A DNA stretch of 41,568 bases from a virus, in IMG/VR virus record IMGVR_UViG_3300031687_000034, positions 1-41,568 of that record; one strand, given 5' to 3'. A program made the translations under genes and the position numbers. This document shows positions 1-8,070 of the stretch, one piece after another. Within the stretch, counting starts at the first letter, position 1. Every line of letters begins with the position of its first letter. The notes under the pieces are model-generated. The model worked only from the letters and a program-made list of their open reading frames with translations. It had not been told where the DNA came from and did not search any database.

Positions 1-36
1 GTTAGCAAGATTGTTAAACCGAAGACGGATAATTAA
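1..36 (+). CDS. C-terminal end of upstream gene (partial; possibly neck protein gp14)
   Basis: An open frame enters the window from the left in frame 1 and ends with a TAA at 34-36, giving the tail VSKIVKPKTDN. Only two bases separate its stop from the ATG of the gp15 gene, as expected for co-transcribed neck/tail genes. In T4 the gene before 15 is 14 (neck), so this could be the gp14 C-terminus. Eleven residues are too few to prove identity, so the name is position-based inference only. Confidence 0.45.
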   Translation, partial: VSKIVKPKTDN

Positions 37-38
37 AA

Positions 39-1397
39 ATGCAGTATTGGTATGATGAGCAAGTAAGACGATATATTCTACAGTTTATTAGAATATTTCA
101 TGCTTTCAAGGTAGCAGAAGGCGGGAGAGACGGTGAAGATATAAGATACAACACCGTACCTGTTAGATATTCCGATCCAAGCAGAATGGTTTCGCATTTA
201 CTTAGAGAAAATTCAGAAAACGTTATTAACAGCACCCCATTTATCGGTGTTAGCATTGCTAGTTTACAGTTAGCAAGAGACAGAACGCAAGATCCGTTCT
301 TTACAGATACAAAAAGTGTAACAGAAAGAAAGTACGATAGTAACACAGGAAACTATAGTGCTGAACAAGGCAATCAATATACGATAAACAGATATATGCC
401 TGTTCCTTATAACCTGAGTATGCAAGTTGACATTTGGACACCGAACACAGATACCAAATTACAACTTATGGAACAAATTTTAGTACTGTTTAATCCTACA
501 ATACAACTACAGCAAAATACAAATCCGTTTGACTGGACACAAATTGTTGAAGTAGAATTAACAGACATACAGTTTAATAATAGAACATTACCGGCCGGTG
601 TCGATGAGCAAATAGATGTAGCAACGTTAACGTTTCAATTACCTATTTGGATTAATCCGCCTGCTAAAGTTAAAAGACAAAGCATTATACACGAAATACA
701 AACTAATGTATATGCTGATTTTAACGGTCAAGACCTAACAGACTTAGGTTATGACGAAGACATATACGACTTCTTCAGAAACTTTGATTTAACTTCTAGA
801 GTAATTGTTACTCCGAGTAATTATAAAATACAAGTGGTAGGAGGAGTAGCAACATTGTACGACTCAGCCGGCGTTACCCCTCAAAAATGGGCACCGCTAT
901 TAGAGATGTATGATAAAACTGTGCAAGATAGTGTCAGTTTACTTAAATTAAAAATTATCGATGATCTAGATGACGACACACAAGATATAGCAGGAACTAT
1001 TGCTATTAATCCGTCTGATGCTACTCAACTAGTATTTAATTTAGATACAGATACCTTGCCAGCCTCGACCCTCGATAACGTAAGTAAAATAATAGATCCT
1101 ACAGCGAACTATCCAGGGGACGGCACTCTGCCTGCTCTGGCTTTCGGACAACGATATCTAATCACTGAAGATTTAGGCGACGGTTACACAAACTGGGGAG
1201 TTACGGCTTCAGCAGACGATATTATAGAATATGGCTCTACTGGCTGGACCGTAAGTTTCGATGCTAGTACCAAAAGAGAAGTTATTGCTACCACAAAGAA
1301 CTTAAATACAAGTAAAGTATATAGGTGGACAGGTACATTATGGATGAGCATTTACGAGGGGGAATTCAACCCGGGGTATTGGACACTAGTCCTGTAA
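39..1397 (+). CDS. 15: gp15-like proximal tail sheath stabilization protein
   Basis: The N-terminal half resembles T4 gp15, which caps the contracted or extended tail sheath and tube and joins the tail to the neck. The gp15-like pattern is an opening YDEQVRRYILQF, then VPVRYSDPSRM, a stretch like 'INSTPFIGVSIASLQLARDR', then MPVPYNLSMQVDIWT and LMEQILVLFNP. T4 gp15 is about 270 residues and this protein is 452. The extra 180 C-terminal residues (from about 270) are Asp/Thr/Gly-rich, have no motif I recognise, and end in a Trp/Tyr-rich segment. The gene follows a 2-base gap after the upstream stop and its 3' end is overlapped by the Nudix gene. The ATG at 39 is the only reasonable start. Confidence 0.82.
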   Translation: MQYWYDEQVRRYILQFIRIFHAFKVAEGGRDGEDIRYNTVPVRYSDPSRMVSHLLRENSENVINSTPFIGVSIASLQLARDRTQDPFFTDTKSVTERKYDSNTGNYSAEQGNQYTINRYMPVPYNLSMQVDIWTPNTDTKLQLMEQILVLFNPTIQLQQNTNPFDWTQIVEVELTDIQFNNRTLPAGVDEQIDVATLTFQLPIWINPPAKVKRQSIIHEIQTNVYADFNGQDLTDLGYDEDIYDFFRNFDLTSRVIVTPSNYKIQVVGGVATLYDSAGVTPQKWAPLLEMYDKTVQDSVSLLKLKIIDDLDDDTQDIAGTIAINPSDATQLVFNLDTDTLPASTLDNVSKIIDPTANYPGDGTLPALAFGQRYLITEDLGDGYTNWGVTASADDIIEYGSTGWTVSFDASTKREVIATTKNLNTSKVYRWTGTLWMSIYEGEFNPGYWTLVL

Positions 1398-1849
1398 CTC
1401 CATTCACCGGCATTGTCGGTGTAGGCGCATTATTCTTATCTACAAACACTAACAGAGTATTACTTCAATTCAGAAACAGTGACAAACGACAAAAACACAC
1501 TTGGGGATTTTGGGGAGGCATCGTGGAAAGCGGTGAATCGCCATACGAAGCACTAATAAGAGAAGTTGAGGAAGAGTTAGGCATAGTACCAGACATCAGC
1601 AAACTTAATCCGATTGATGTGTATCAAAGCAAAGACAGAAATTTTATGTATTATAGTTTTGTAGCAGTTATCGAAGATGAGTTCCTACCGACACTGAATG
1701 GTGAAAGTTGTGGGTATGCGTGGGTAAATATAGGTAACTGGCCAAAGCCACTTCATGAAGGTGCGAGGGCAACTTTGCTCTACAATAAAGGTAGAGACAA
1801 ATTACAAACCATATTGGATATACATAAAAAAGATGTCGGACATAATTGA
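1340..1849 (+). CDS. Nudix hydrolase
   Basis: A complete Nudix box is visible: G-x5-E-x7-REV-x-EE-x-GI, reading GGIVESGE ... REVEEELGI, at roughly residues 60-82. This motif binds Mg2+ and places a nucleophilic water for cleavage of nucleoside diphosphates linked to another moiety X; the substrate cannot be told from sequence. Phage Nudix enzymes (e.g. T4 NudE) act on ADP-ribose, Ap3A or NADH-type compounds, or on damaged dNTPs. The start is uncertain. The frame is open from a GTG at 1325, the ATG at 1340 lies inside the gp15 gene (58-base overlap), and a TTG at 1379 has a GAGGGGG tract upstream. I chose the ATG. It is translationally coupled to the next gene by a 17-base overlap. Confidence 0.85.
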   Translation: MDEHLRGGIQPGVLDTSPVTPFTGIVGVGALFLSTNTNRVLLQFRNSDKRQKHTWGFWGGIVESGESPYEALIREVEEELGIVPDISKLNPIDVYQSKDRNFMYYSFVAVIEDEFLPTLNGESCGYAWVNIGNWPKPLHEGARATLLYNKGRDKLQTILDIHKKDVGHN

Positions 1850-2456
1850 TTTTAGACTTGTTAGATTTGAATCATTAATATTAAAATTTGCCAAAACAAA
1901 TGAAATACCAAACCAGTTTATCGATGGGCAAATGGATCTTGAGTATTTGGCCGAAGCATATAAATCAGACTTATCAGAATACCATTTAAAAATTGTTACT
2001 AAGTTAAAACGTTTGCTTACTAGCAAGATTAAAAAAAGCAGTGACAATATATTAGAAACATTTATGGAAGAATATTTCGCATTCTATACCAATCAATGTA
2101 CTAAAGAACAACAATGGCACCATAGCATTGTAATGTCTAAATATAGAAAAAATCTTAATCCTATACGAGCGTTATATTACGAACTATTAAACATAATGAA
2201 TGCGTATAATCCAGTTAATGAAATACATCAATTTGTTGTAGATCTATTTGTAGACGCCGAGTGGCGTAATAAAATTGTTAACTGTATTAATAAAGATATC
2301 AAAACCATAGACAACATTATTTCAACATATCATTATCCATTAGAAAAGATTGGCGAAAAGCCTTTTGAATTTTTATATCTTGTAGAACTAAAGAAAGATC
2401 TTGTTTCTTCTAGAAGTGTATTCCGTTCTATGGAACACTGGTCGCCTGATGAATAA
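1833..2456 (+). CDS. unknown protein, 207 aa
   Basis: I do not recognise this protein. It is Lys/Ile/Asn-rich and predicted mostly alpha-helical, without signal peptide or membrane segment. It has a YHYPLEK-containing tail and ends in ...SMEHWSPDE. The frame opens at 1755, but the internal ATG at 1833 (MSDIIDFRLV...) is the more natural start because the upstream 26 codons lie inside the Nudix gene. Its TAA (2454-2456) directly abuts the stop of the convergent cyclase gene at 2457, so there is no room for an intrinsic terminator between them. The context (after gp15 and Nudix on the same strand) suggests an accessory gene carried with the neck module. Confidence 0.7.
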   Translation: MSDIIDFRLVRFESLILKFAKTNEIPNQFIDGQMDLEYLAEAYKSDLSEYHLKIVTKLKRLLTSKIKKSSDNILETFMEEYFAFYTNQCTKEQQWHHSIVMSKYRKNLNPIRALYYELLNIMNAYNPVNEIHQFVVDLFVDAEWRNKIVNCINKDIKTIDNIISTYHYPLEKIGEKPFEFLYLVELKKDLVSSRSVFRSMEHWSPDE

Positions 2457-4361
2457 TTATTTGTATAATTTACGAGTTTTGCCGTCGAACAATGGCGCAT
2501 AAATTTTAACTGGTTCTTCTTTACCTTTTACAGTAACTTCGCCCATTTTACCAAACGCAATATCTGGACATAGCATGTAAGTATATTCTGATACTAAGAT
2601 TGGCGTGTCTTCTTGTCTTGTTTGTGCTTCTAATCTAGCACCTAAGTTTACAGCATCGCCTACAACACTATAATCTAATCTAGTTTCAGCACCCATGTTA
2701 CCGACAATACATGTACCTGTGTTTACACCAGTACCAAACTTAACTCTAGGCAAGCCACGTTCTTCCATTTCTTTTTCTAGTTCGTCACCTAGCAGTTCAA
2801 TTTCTATTGCTGTTTTAACTGCCATCTCAGCATGATTTTCACAGGGTAGTGGAGCATTCCAGAACGCCATTATACAGTCGCCCATGAACTTATCTATTGT
2901 GCCACCGTTGGCTAGAACGATCTTAGTCATTTTATCTAGGAAGCCGTTTATAAGTTCTACTAGTCCTTCTGGATCATCGTTTTTCATATACTGCTCTGAT
3001 ATAGGAGTAAATCCGACTATGTCAGCAAACATGAAACTCATTTCTTTTCTTTCGCCACCTAGTTTCATTAGACTTGGATCTTTAACTAGCATGTCAACAT
3101 AGTCAGGCGATATGTAAGTACCAAACTGTCCTTTAATTTGCTGACGTAATTTATATTGTTTATAGAAGTTATTAAATGCTGATTGTGTAAAGATTAGAAA
3201 GCCACTTACTACAGGGTATGTAGCATCAAGTAATTGTAAATTATTTTGGTATAACCACACACTACCATATGCTTCACCACCTAAAATTAGCATGGAAATA
3301 GGTGCGGTCCATAGCAACGGTAGTTTATATACTGCTAAGGCTATTAAAATCATAGTCAACAACGCACACAGAAGCTCTGTAACAGCACTTAACTGGCTAC
3401 GGGTTATATTGGTACCATCGAGCATGTTTTGTAGCATGTGTGCGTGTATGTGCTGTGGATAGAGGTTGCCTCTTGCTGTTGGTACAGGGTTAGCAATACC
3501 TTCTGCTGTAACACCTACTATAACAAGTTTGCCTTCAAGGTCTGGAATACTATCTGCTCCAGTATATTCTATCTCAGTAAATTTGTTATTAAAGCGAATA
3601 TATGCTGTTCCGTTTGGTTGCGTTACAAAAGGATCAAAGCCTTTTACCATAAACTCTTGTATACCGATTTCGCTTGTTTTAATTTTATAACTTTTTTGTC
3701 CGTTTTTAACTCGTAACATTTCAATAGCAAAACTAGGATATATTTTTCCTTCTACGCCTATTGCCAATGGATACGTTCTTGTAACAAAATCAGGCTGTGG
3801 TGCTGATGCGTTAACACCTTTACCATTAACAGCACTTTCTAATGTAGATACGTTTGTAACAAGATTACGCCATGTTAGTAAATAGTCTGTTGCTGGAACT
3901 GGACCTATTGTGCCAGTGCCTATATGTGGGCCTGAGGTTTTAGTACCTCTAGCACTAGGTGTTTGGCTTAGCACATTGTAGTTTATTGGATTACGCCTAG
4001 CACCCGGTACATTAACAACATTCTGTGATAGCATATCGGCAAATGATTCATCGCCTGAGAACCTATCTGCTTCTGGAAACATCACTGTCCAGCCGAGGAC
4101 ACCTGAATTTTTAGTTGCTACGTCAACAACAAGTTGAGCATAGTATTGTCGTGGGAAAGGATACTGGCCGTATTTTGCTAAAGTGTTTTCGCCAAAGTTT
4201 AATAAAACAATGTCGTTGCTTTGTTTAACTTCGTCAAATTGCTGATACGCATCGAACGTTTGATTTCTTAAATTCTCAACCGGCGTAGGATCAGCAATTT
4301 TTAATATCGTCAAAAGTACGATAGATATTGCTACAGCATATCCACTGTATAACCATTTCAT
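2457..4361 (-). CDS. CHASE2-sensor class III adenylate cyclase
   Basis: This is a membrane sensor enzyme predicted to make cAMP. Residues 1-20 form an N-terminal TM anchor. Residues about 24-320 match the CHASE2 extracytoplasmic sensor, with the typical opening DPTPVENLRNQTFD and the end 'GKLVIVGVTAEGI'. Three TM helices follow (about 327-345, 348-370, 380-398), then a linker and a class III cyclase domain (about 441-600). Metal-binding Asp447 (FADIVGFT) and Asp495 (FMGD) are present. Lys491 and Asp563 sit where adenine specificity is set, where guanylate cyclases carry Glu/Cys. Asn572 and Arg576 (VNLGARLE) are the transition-state residues. All catalytic positions are intact, so an active adenylate cyclase is expected. 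It is last in an operon with secreted proteins. CHASE2 cyclases are typical of proteobacteria, and one in a phage is very unusual, suggesting acquisition from a bacterium. Confidence 0.93.
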   Translation of the reverse strand: MKWLYSGYAVAISIVLLTILKIADPTPVENLRNQTFDAYQQFDEVKQSNDIVLLNFGENTLAKYGQYPFPRQYYAQLVVDVATKNSGVLGWTVMFPEADRFSGDESFADMLSQNVVNVPGARRNPINYNVLSQTPSARGTKTSGPHIGTGTIGPVPATDYLLTWRNLVTNVSTLESAVNGKGVNASAPQPDFVTRTYPLAIGVEGKIYPSFAIEMLRVKNGQKSYKIKTSEIGIQEFMVKGFDPFVTQPNGTAYIRFNNKFTEIEYTGADSIPDLEGKLVIVGVTAEGIANPVPTARGNLYPQHIHAHMLQNMLDGTNITRSQLSAVTELLCALLTMILIALAVYKLPLLWTAPISMLILGGEAYGSVWLYQNNLQLLDATYPVVSGFLIFTQSAFNNFYKQYKLRQQIKGQFGTYISPDYVDMLVKDPSLMKLGGERKEMSFMFADIVGFTPISEQYMKNDDPEGLVELINGFLDKMTKIVLANGGTIDKFMGDCIMAFWNAPLPCENHAEMAVKTAIEIELLGDELEKEMEERGLPRVKFGTGVNTGTCIVGNMGAETRLDYSVVGDAVNLGARLEAQTRQEDTPILVSEYTYMLCPDIAFGKMGEVTVKGKEEPVKIYAPLFDGKTRKLYK

Positions 4362-4376
4362 AACTGTATTTAGTTA

Positions 4377-4808
4377 CTACTCTGTATCATTAAGTGGATT
4401 TTCTAGTATAGTCGTAATTTTTTCTTCTAGGTCTTTTCTTAATTCTCTAGCATCAGAATCGATTTCTTTAAAACGAGCATTCATGTCACGTTCCATAGCA
4501 TACACATCATTTCTAATTTCTCGTTGTGTTTCTGCTGATGATTTATCTGTTGATCTTGCTAAATCCATTGCAATAGTAATATCTGCTCTTAGATCTGTTT
4601 TAATGATTTCAGTAAGTTCGCGAACATTATCTAACTCTTGCTGAATTGCGTCAGGCTGTAAACCTGCTAACTTTTCTTCTGCGTCAAGTAGTCTACTGTA
4701 GAGTTCAAAGCCTCCCCAAAGTCCACCAATTATTGTACCTAATAATGGAAGTATAATAAGCAGTTTGGAACCACTCATTTTAACACCAGCCATTTCTATT
4801 TCTGCCAT
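4377..4808 (-). CDS. single-TM coiled-coil protein
   Basis: A 143-residue protein with one strong membrane helix near the N-terminus (about residues 14-36, KLLIILPLLGTIIGGLWGGF). A long, highly charged helix follows (about 40-140) with heptad-like spacing and many Glu/Asp/Arg/Lys, predicted as a coiled coil. It resembles many small phage and bacterial membrane-anchored coiled-coil proteins without a specific family I can name. It sits 1 base downstream of the large acidic secreted protein and 15 bases upstream of the adenylate cyclase, so it is in the same operon. An accessory or scaffold role at the inner membrane is possible but is inference. Confidence 0.8.
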   Translation of the reverse strand: MAEIEMAGVKMSGSKLLIILPLLGTIIGGLWGGFELYSRLLDAEEKLAGLQPDAIQQELDNVRELTEIIKTDLRADITIAMDLARSTDKSSAETQREIRNDVYAMERDMNARFKEIDSDARELRKDLEEKITTILENPLNDTE

Positions 4809-4809
4809 C

Positions 4810-7800
4810 TTATTTCTCCGTTTCTGTTTCTAATAATTTATATTGACTATAAATCATTTCTTTTAGTTTTTCTTGAGTCTTACCAGCCATCATGTAAAAA
4901 CTCGCTTTATTATCAACCGGCTTATTGCCTTTATACACTTGCGAACTACCATACCATGCTTGTTGATCTGCTAATTGCATTTGCGATGTATATTCGCTAA
5001 AGCCTGCTGTATAACCAATGTATGCTACTGCTACAGTTTGGTCACCGTATTCGTTACCTTGCTTTCCGTCAGTTTGTATGCTTTCTAATTCTGCTGTTAA
5101 ATTTGCTTGGGCAACTTCGGCTCCCATTGTGTCTGCCAAACTTGCTACTGCTTCAAACTGATTAACTTCTAGTTGCGTAGGTGCTTCTATTTCATACTTG
5201 TTATAATCGGGTGTTTGCTGACTTAAGAATTCTGTTAAGCCTGTTCCACTTGCTAGTGCTTCAGTTAATTCATCTTCAAACTGTACATCTGTGCTACTGA
5301 TTCCGCCGCCGGTTCCATCATCAAAACTTTCTACAAATTGTAATGATTCATCTTGTTGTTCTGTTTGTGCTTCAGCAAAACTATCAGCAACTTCAAATGC
5401 GCCGGTATCAACTGTGTCTGTAACACTTACAGTAGCATCAAAACTTTGTTGACCCATATTTTGTTCTGATTGTTCTTGGAAGAACGTATCACCTGTTGTA
5501 CTTTCTTGTGTTAGTATACCCATGTTGCCTTGGCTACTTCCGTCGTTAAAAGTTGTACTGCTTTGACTACTACCGTCATTGCCTTGAGCAAAACTTCCGC
5601 TACCGTCATTACCACTTGAACTACCATCGTCAACACTACTGCTACCGTCATCAATACTAACACTACTGGAACCATCGTCTATGATGTCAGCAATAATTGT
5701 TTCTAACTGTTGCTGTGTTTCGTTTGAAGCAAAACTGTTATCATTGCTGTTACCAAAGTCAATATTAAACTCTGCTACACTTAAACTCATAACACCTGAA
5801 CCTACGTTACCTACAAATTGTTTATCTTGTTTCTCTTGTTTTTGTTCACGTTCACTATTTGTATCTGGTGTACTGGCATCCGCATAATGTGTAGGGGAAT
5901 TTTCTTCATGATGTTCTTCCATCATAGGACCCTCTTCATAATACTCATCCATTTCTGCAAATGCTTCATTTTTAAATTCTGCTAATTCGTCTTCACTTAA
6001 TAAATCTTCAAGTCCTTCTTCTTGTATAAAACGCTCTATGTCTGATGCTACATCTAAGTCAAAGTACGCCTCTTCATCAAATTCTCTTATTTCATCAAAT
6101 GCTAGTTGTTCTTCATCTGATAAATCAAAAAATGCTTCTACGTCACATGTTGGACATTCTTTTTGTATGTCTATATTATCACTTAAAAATACTTCATACT
6201 CCATATCGGTCATCATATCTTCTTCGTAGTATAATTCCATAAGGTATTCATCTTCTAGAGCATAGTCATATGTTTCCCATTCAAAATTACCACTCTCGTC
6301 AAATTCTACTTCTTTACCATACCACTCGTCTACTTGGTCTTGTCCAAACTCTTTTACATCATACTCATACCATTCTTTACTGGTCCAGCCGTATGCGTCT
6401 TCGCCATACTGATCTTCAAACTGTTGTTCATACATTGCTTCTTGTAGCATGTATTCTTCTGTTGCCCAAATATCACTTGTTGTAAAGCCATCTTCAAAAC
6501 CATTTTCTATTGCCTGTTCTAACATATACTCGTCATGCATTTCTAAATCGTAGTTCTCTAAACCAATTGTGTCCATGACTAAATCGCCTGGATTGTTACC
6601 TTGGAATTGTATGCTAGGATCATGTCCTAGTTCTATTATGTCTTGCGTACCCATAGTAATTAATACTGCTTCTTGTAAACTTAATCCTTGGTCAACTAAC
6701 ATTTTTTGTTCACCACTTAGATATTCGTATTCTATGTTCTCGTCTTCCATTGGGTCATATTGATTAGGAACATAAACACCGTATTCGTCCATTTGGAATT
6801 CGCTACCTGCAGTATCATTCATACTGTCGTAATCGACATTAGGATCGTATCCATCGGAATAGTAGGAGCCATCTATACTAATTTGTGAGCCATCGTCTTG
6901 TGTAACTAATCCTGTGTTAGGATCATAACCGTCCATGTTACCCCAATCGTTTGGATTAAAATAGTTACTGTCGCCATATCCGTTTGCCATCATGTCAAGA
7001 TCCAAGTCGCTGTAATTGGCAAAAATACCTAACCCAGCACAGAAAGATAAACTAGCATCTTGATAGCATTGTTCCTCTTGGTCCAGCAGTTCGTCAACTT
7101 TATTAAAATATCCAGCACAATTTGTACTAAAATTAGGATCAATAGAACATTGTGAATTTAAGTACGATATAGAATATAAACTACATTGTGTACTAAAAAG
7201 AGGATCGTTTTCACATTGTGCTGGCTCTACACCATTACCATCATAGTATAATGCTCCGCCTTCTACGTTTCCTTGGTCATAGTCGTCCCATATATAAGTA
7301 TAGCGACCTAGAGTGCCGTCTTGTGGATTGACACAATCTGCACACCAACTGTTATCACTAAAGAAATACTTTTCATTAAAGGTGTCTGAGTCTTTCTTTT
7401 CTCCAATTAACACATTACTGTGACTAATTTCTAAGTTACCGTATATGTAAGCATAGTCATCGTTTTCGTCATCTGCGTTGCCCGGGCATTCTGAACAGTT
7501 TTGGTCTAGCAGTACTATTTCAAAAGTATTATGTGCGTTTGGATATTGTGGATCATATTGATCCGTATCTGCTGTTACGCCATACTCACGCATGTAGTAC
7601 CAACCAAATATAGCAACACCAGGCCCTGTGTCAAAAAGCATTGTGCTATCATGTGGTGCTTGGGTTTGTAAAGCAGTACCTAAGTCTAAGTCACTCCAGA
7701 AAGGATATAGTGTATCGTTCATTCCATATGAAGGACCAAGATGATTTACCTCATATGAACAGTAATCAGTAGCAGAGTTAAAAGAACTGCTGGTTAATAG

Positions 7801-8070
7801 TTTAAGACAACCATTAGTACTCATTAATCCATGAGTATATGTTGTTCCATGCCAGTCAAAATTAAAGCCAATAGCAAATGCGGCATTACAACCTGTTTCA
7901 TCTGCGGCGCCTTGACATAGTATTGAACCGTTGCTGTTGCCACCCATATAATAGTCGCCAACAAGATTTACTAAAGGATTTGACCCACTTGGGTCACTAT
8001 AACTATTAGCCTCTAGGGTAACTGGTAGCAAACAAAGTGCTAAGCCTATTAAGTGTTTAAAGAATCCCAT
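4810..8070 (-). CDS. large acidic secreted protein with nidogen-like N-terminal region
   Basis: Residues 1-21 are a signal peptide ending at LEANS. Residues about 45-185 look like a NIDO-type (nidogen) extracellular domain: a Gly/Asn core, 'STNGCLKL', 'LYPFWSDLDL', then 'NTFEIVLLDQN'. A Cys-rich part follows (about 190-350) with two similar units of the form CxxDPLFSTQC / CSIDPNFSTNC. Residues about 410-770 are extremely acidic (Asp/Glu/Tyr/Met). A Ser/Gly/Asp tract with repeated DDGSSS/NDGSS units follows (about 830-880), then a Gln/Thr/Ser-rich part and a 90-residue C-terminal segment. The start overlaps the end of the upstream Asn/Thr-rich gene by 22 bases and has an AAGG Shine-Dalgarno, so the two are coupled. 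A cell-surface or matrix protein is likely; the function is unknown. The family call is from motif appearance only. Confidence 0.8.
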   Translation of the reverse strand: MGFFKHLIGLALCLLPVTLEANSYSDPSGSNPLVNLVGDYYMGGNSNGSILCQGAADETGCNAAFAIGFNFDWHGTTYTHGLMSTNGCLKLLTSSSFNSATDYCSYEVNHLGPSYGMNDTLYPFWSDLDLGTALQTQAPHDSTMLFDTGPGVAIFGWYYMREYGVTADTDQYDPQYPNAHNTFEIVLLDQNCSECPGNADDENDDYAYIYGNLEISHSNVLIGEKKDSDTFNEKYFFSDNSWCADCVNPQDGTLGRYTYIWDDYDQGNVEGGALYYDGNGVEPAQCENDPLFSTQCSLYSISYLNSQCSIDPNFSTNCAGYFNKVDELLDQEEQCYQDASLSFCAGLGIFANYSDLDLDMMANGYGDSNYFNPNDWGNMDGYDPNTGLVTQDDGSQISIDGSYYSDGYDPNVDYDSMNDTAGSEFQMDEYGVYVPNQYDPMEDENIEYEYLSGEQKMLVDQGLSLQEAVLITMGTQDIIELGHDPSIQFQGNNPGDLVMDTIGLENYDLEMHDEYMLEQAIENGFEDGFTTSDIWATEEYMLQEAMYEQQFEDQYGEDAYGWTSKEWYEYDVKEFGQDQVDEWYGKEVEFDESGNFEWETYDYALEDEYLMELYYEEDMMTDMEYEVFLSDNIDIQKECPTCDVEAFFDLSDEEQLAFDEIREFDEEAYFDLDVASDIERFIQEEGLEDLLSEDELAEFKNEAFAEMDEYYEEGPMMEEHHEENSPTHYADASTPDTNSEREQKQEKQDKQFVGNVGSGVMSLSVAEFNIDFGNSNDNSFASNETQQQLETIIADIIDDGSSSVSIDDGSSSVDDGSSSGNDGSGSFAQGNDGSSQSSTTFNDGSSQGNMGILTQESTTGDTFFQEQSEQNMGQQSFDATVSVTDTVDTGAFEVADSFAEAQTEQQDESLQFVESFDDGTGGGISSTDVQFEDELTEALASGTGLTEFLSQQTPDYNKYEIEAPTQLEVNQFEAVASLADTMGAEVAQANLTAELESIQTDGKQGNEYGDQTVAVAYIGYTAGFSEYTSQMQLADQQAWYGSSQVYKGNKPVDNKASFYMMAGKTQEKLKEMIYSQYKLLETETEK

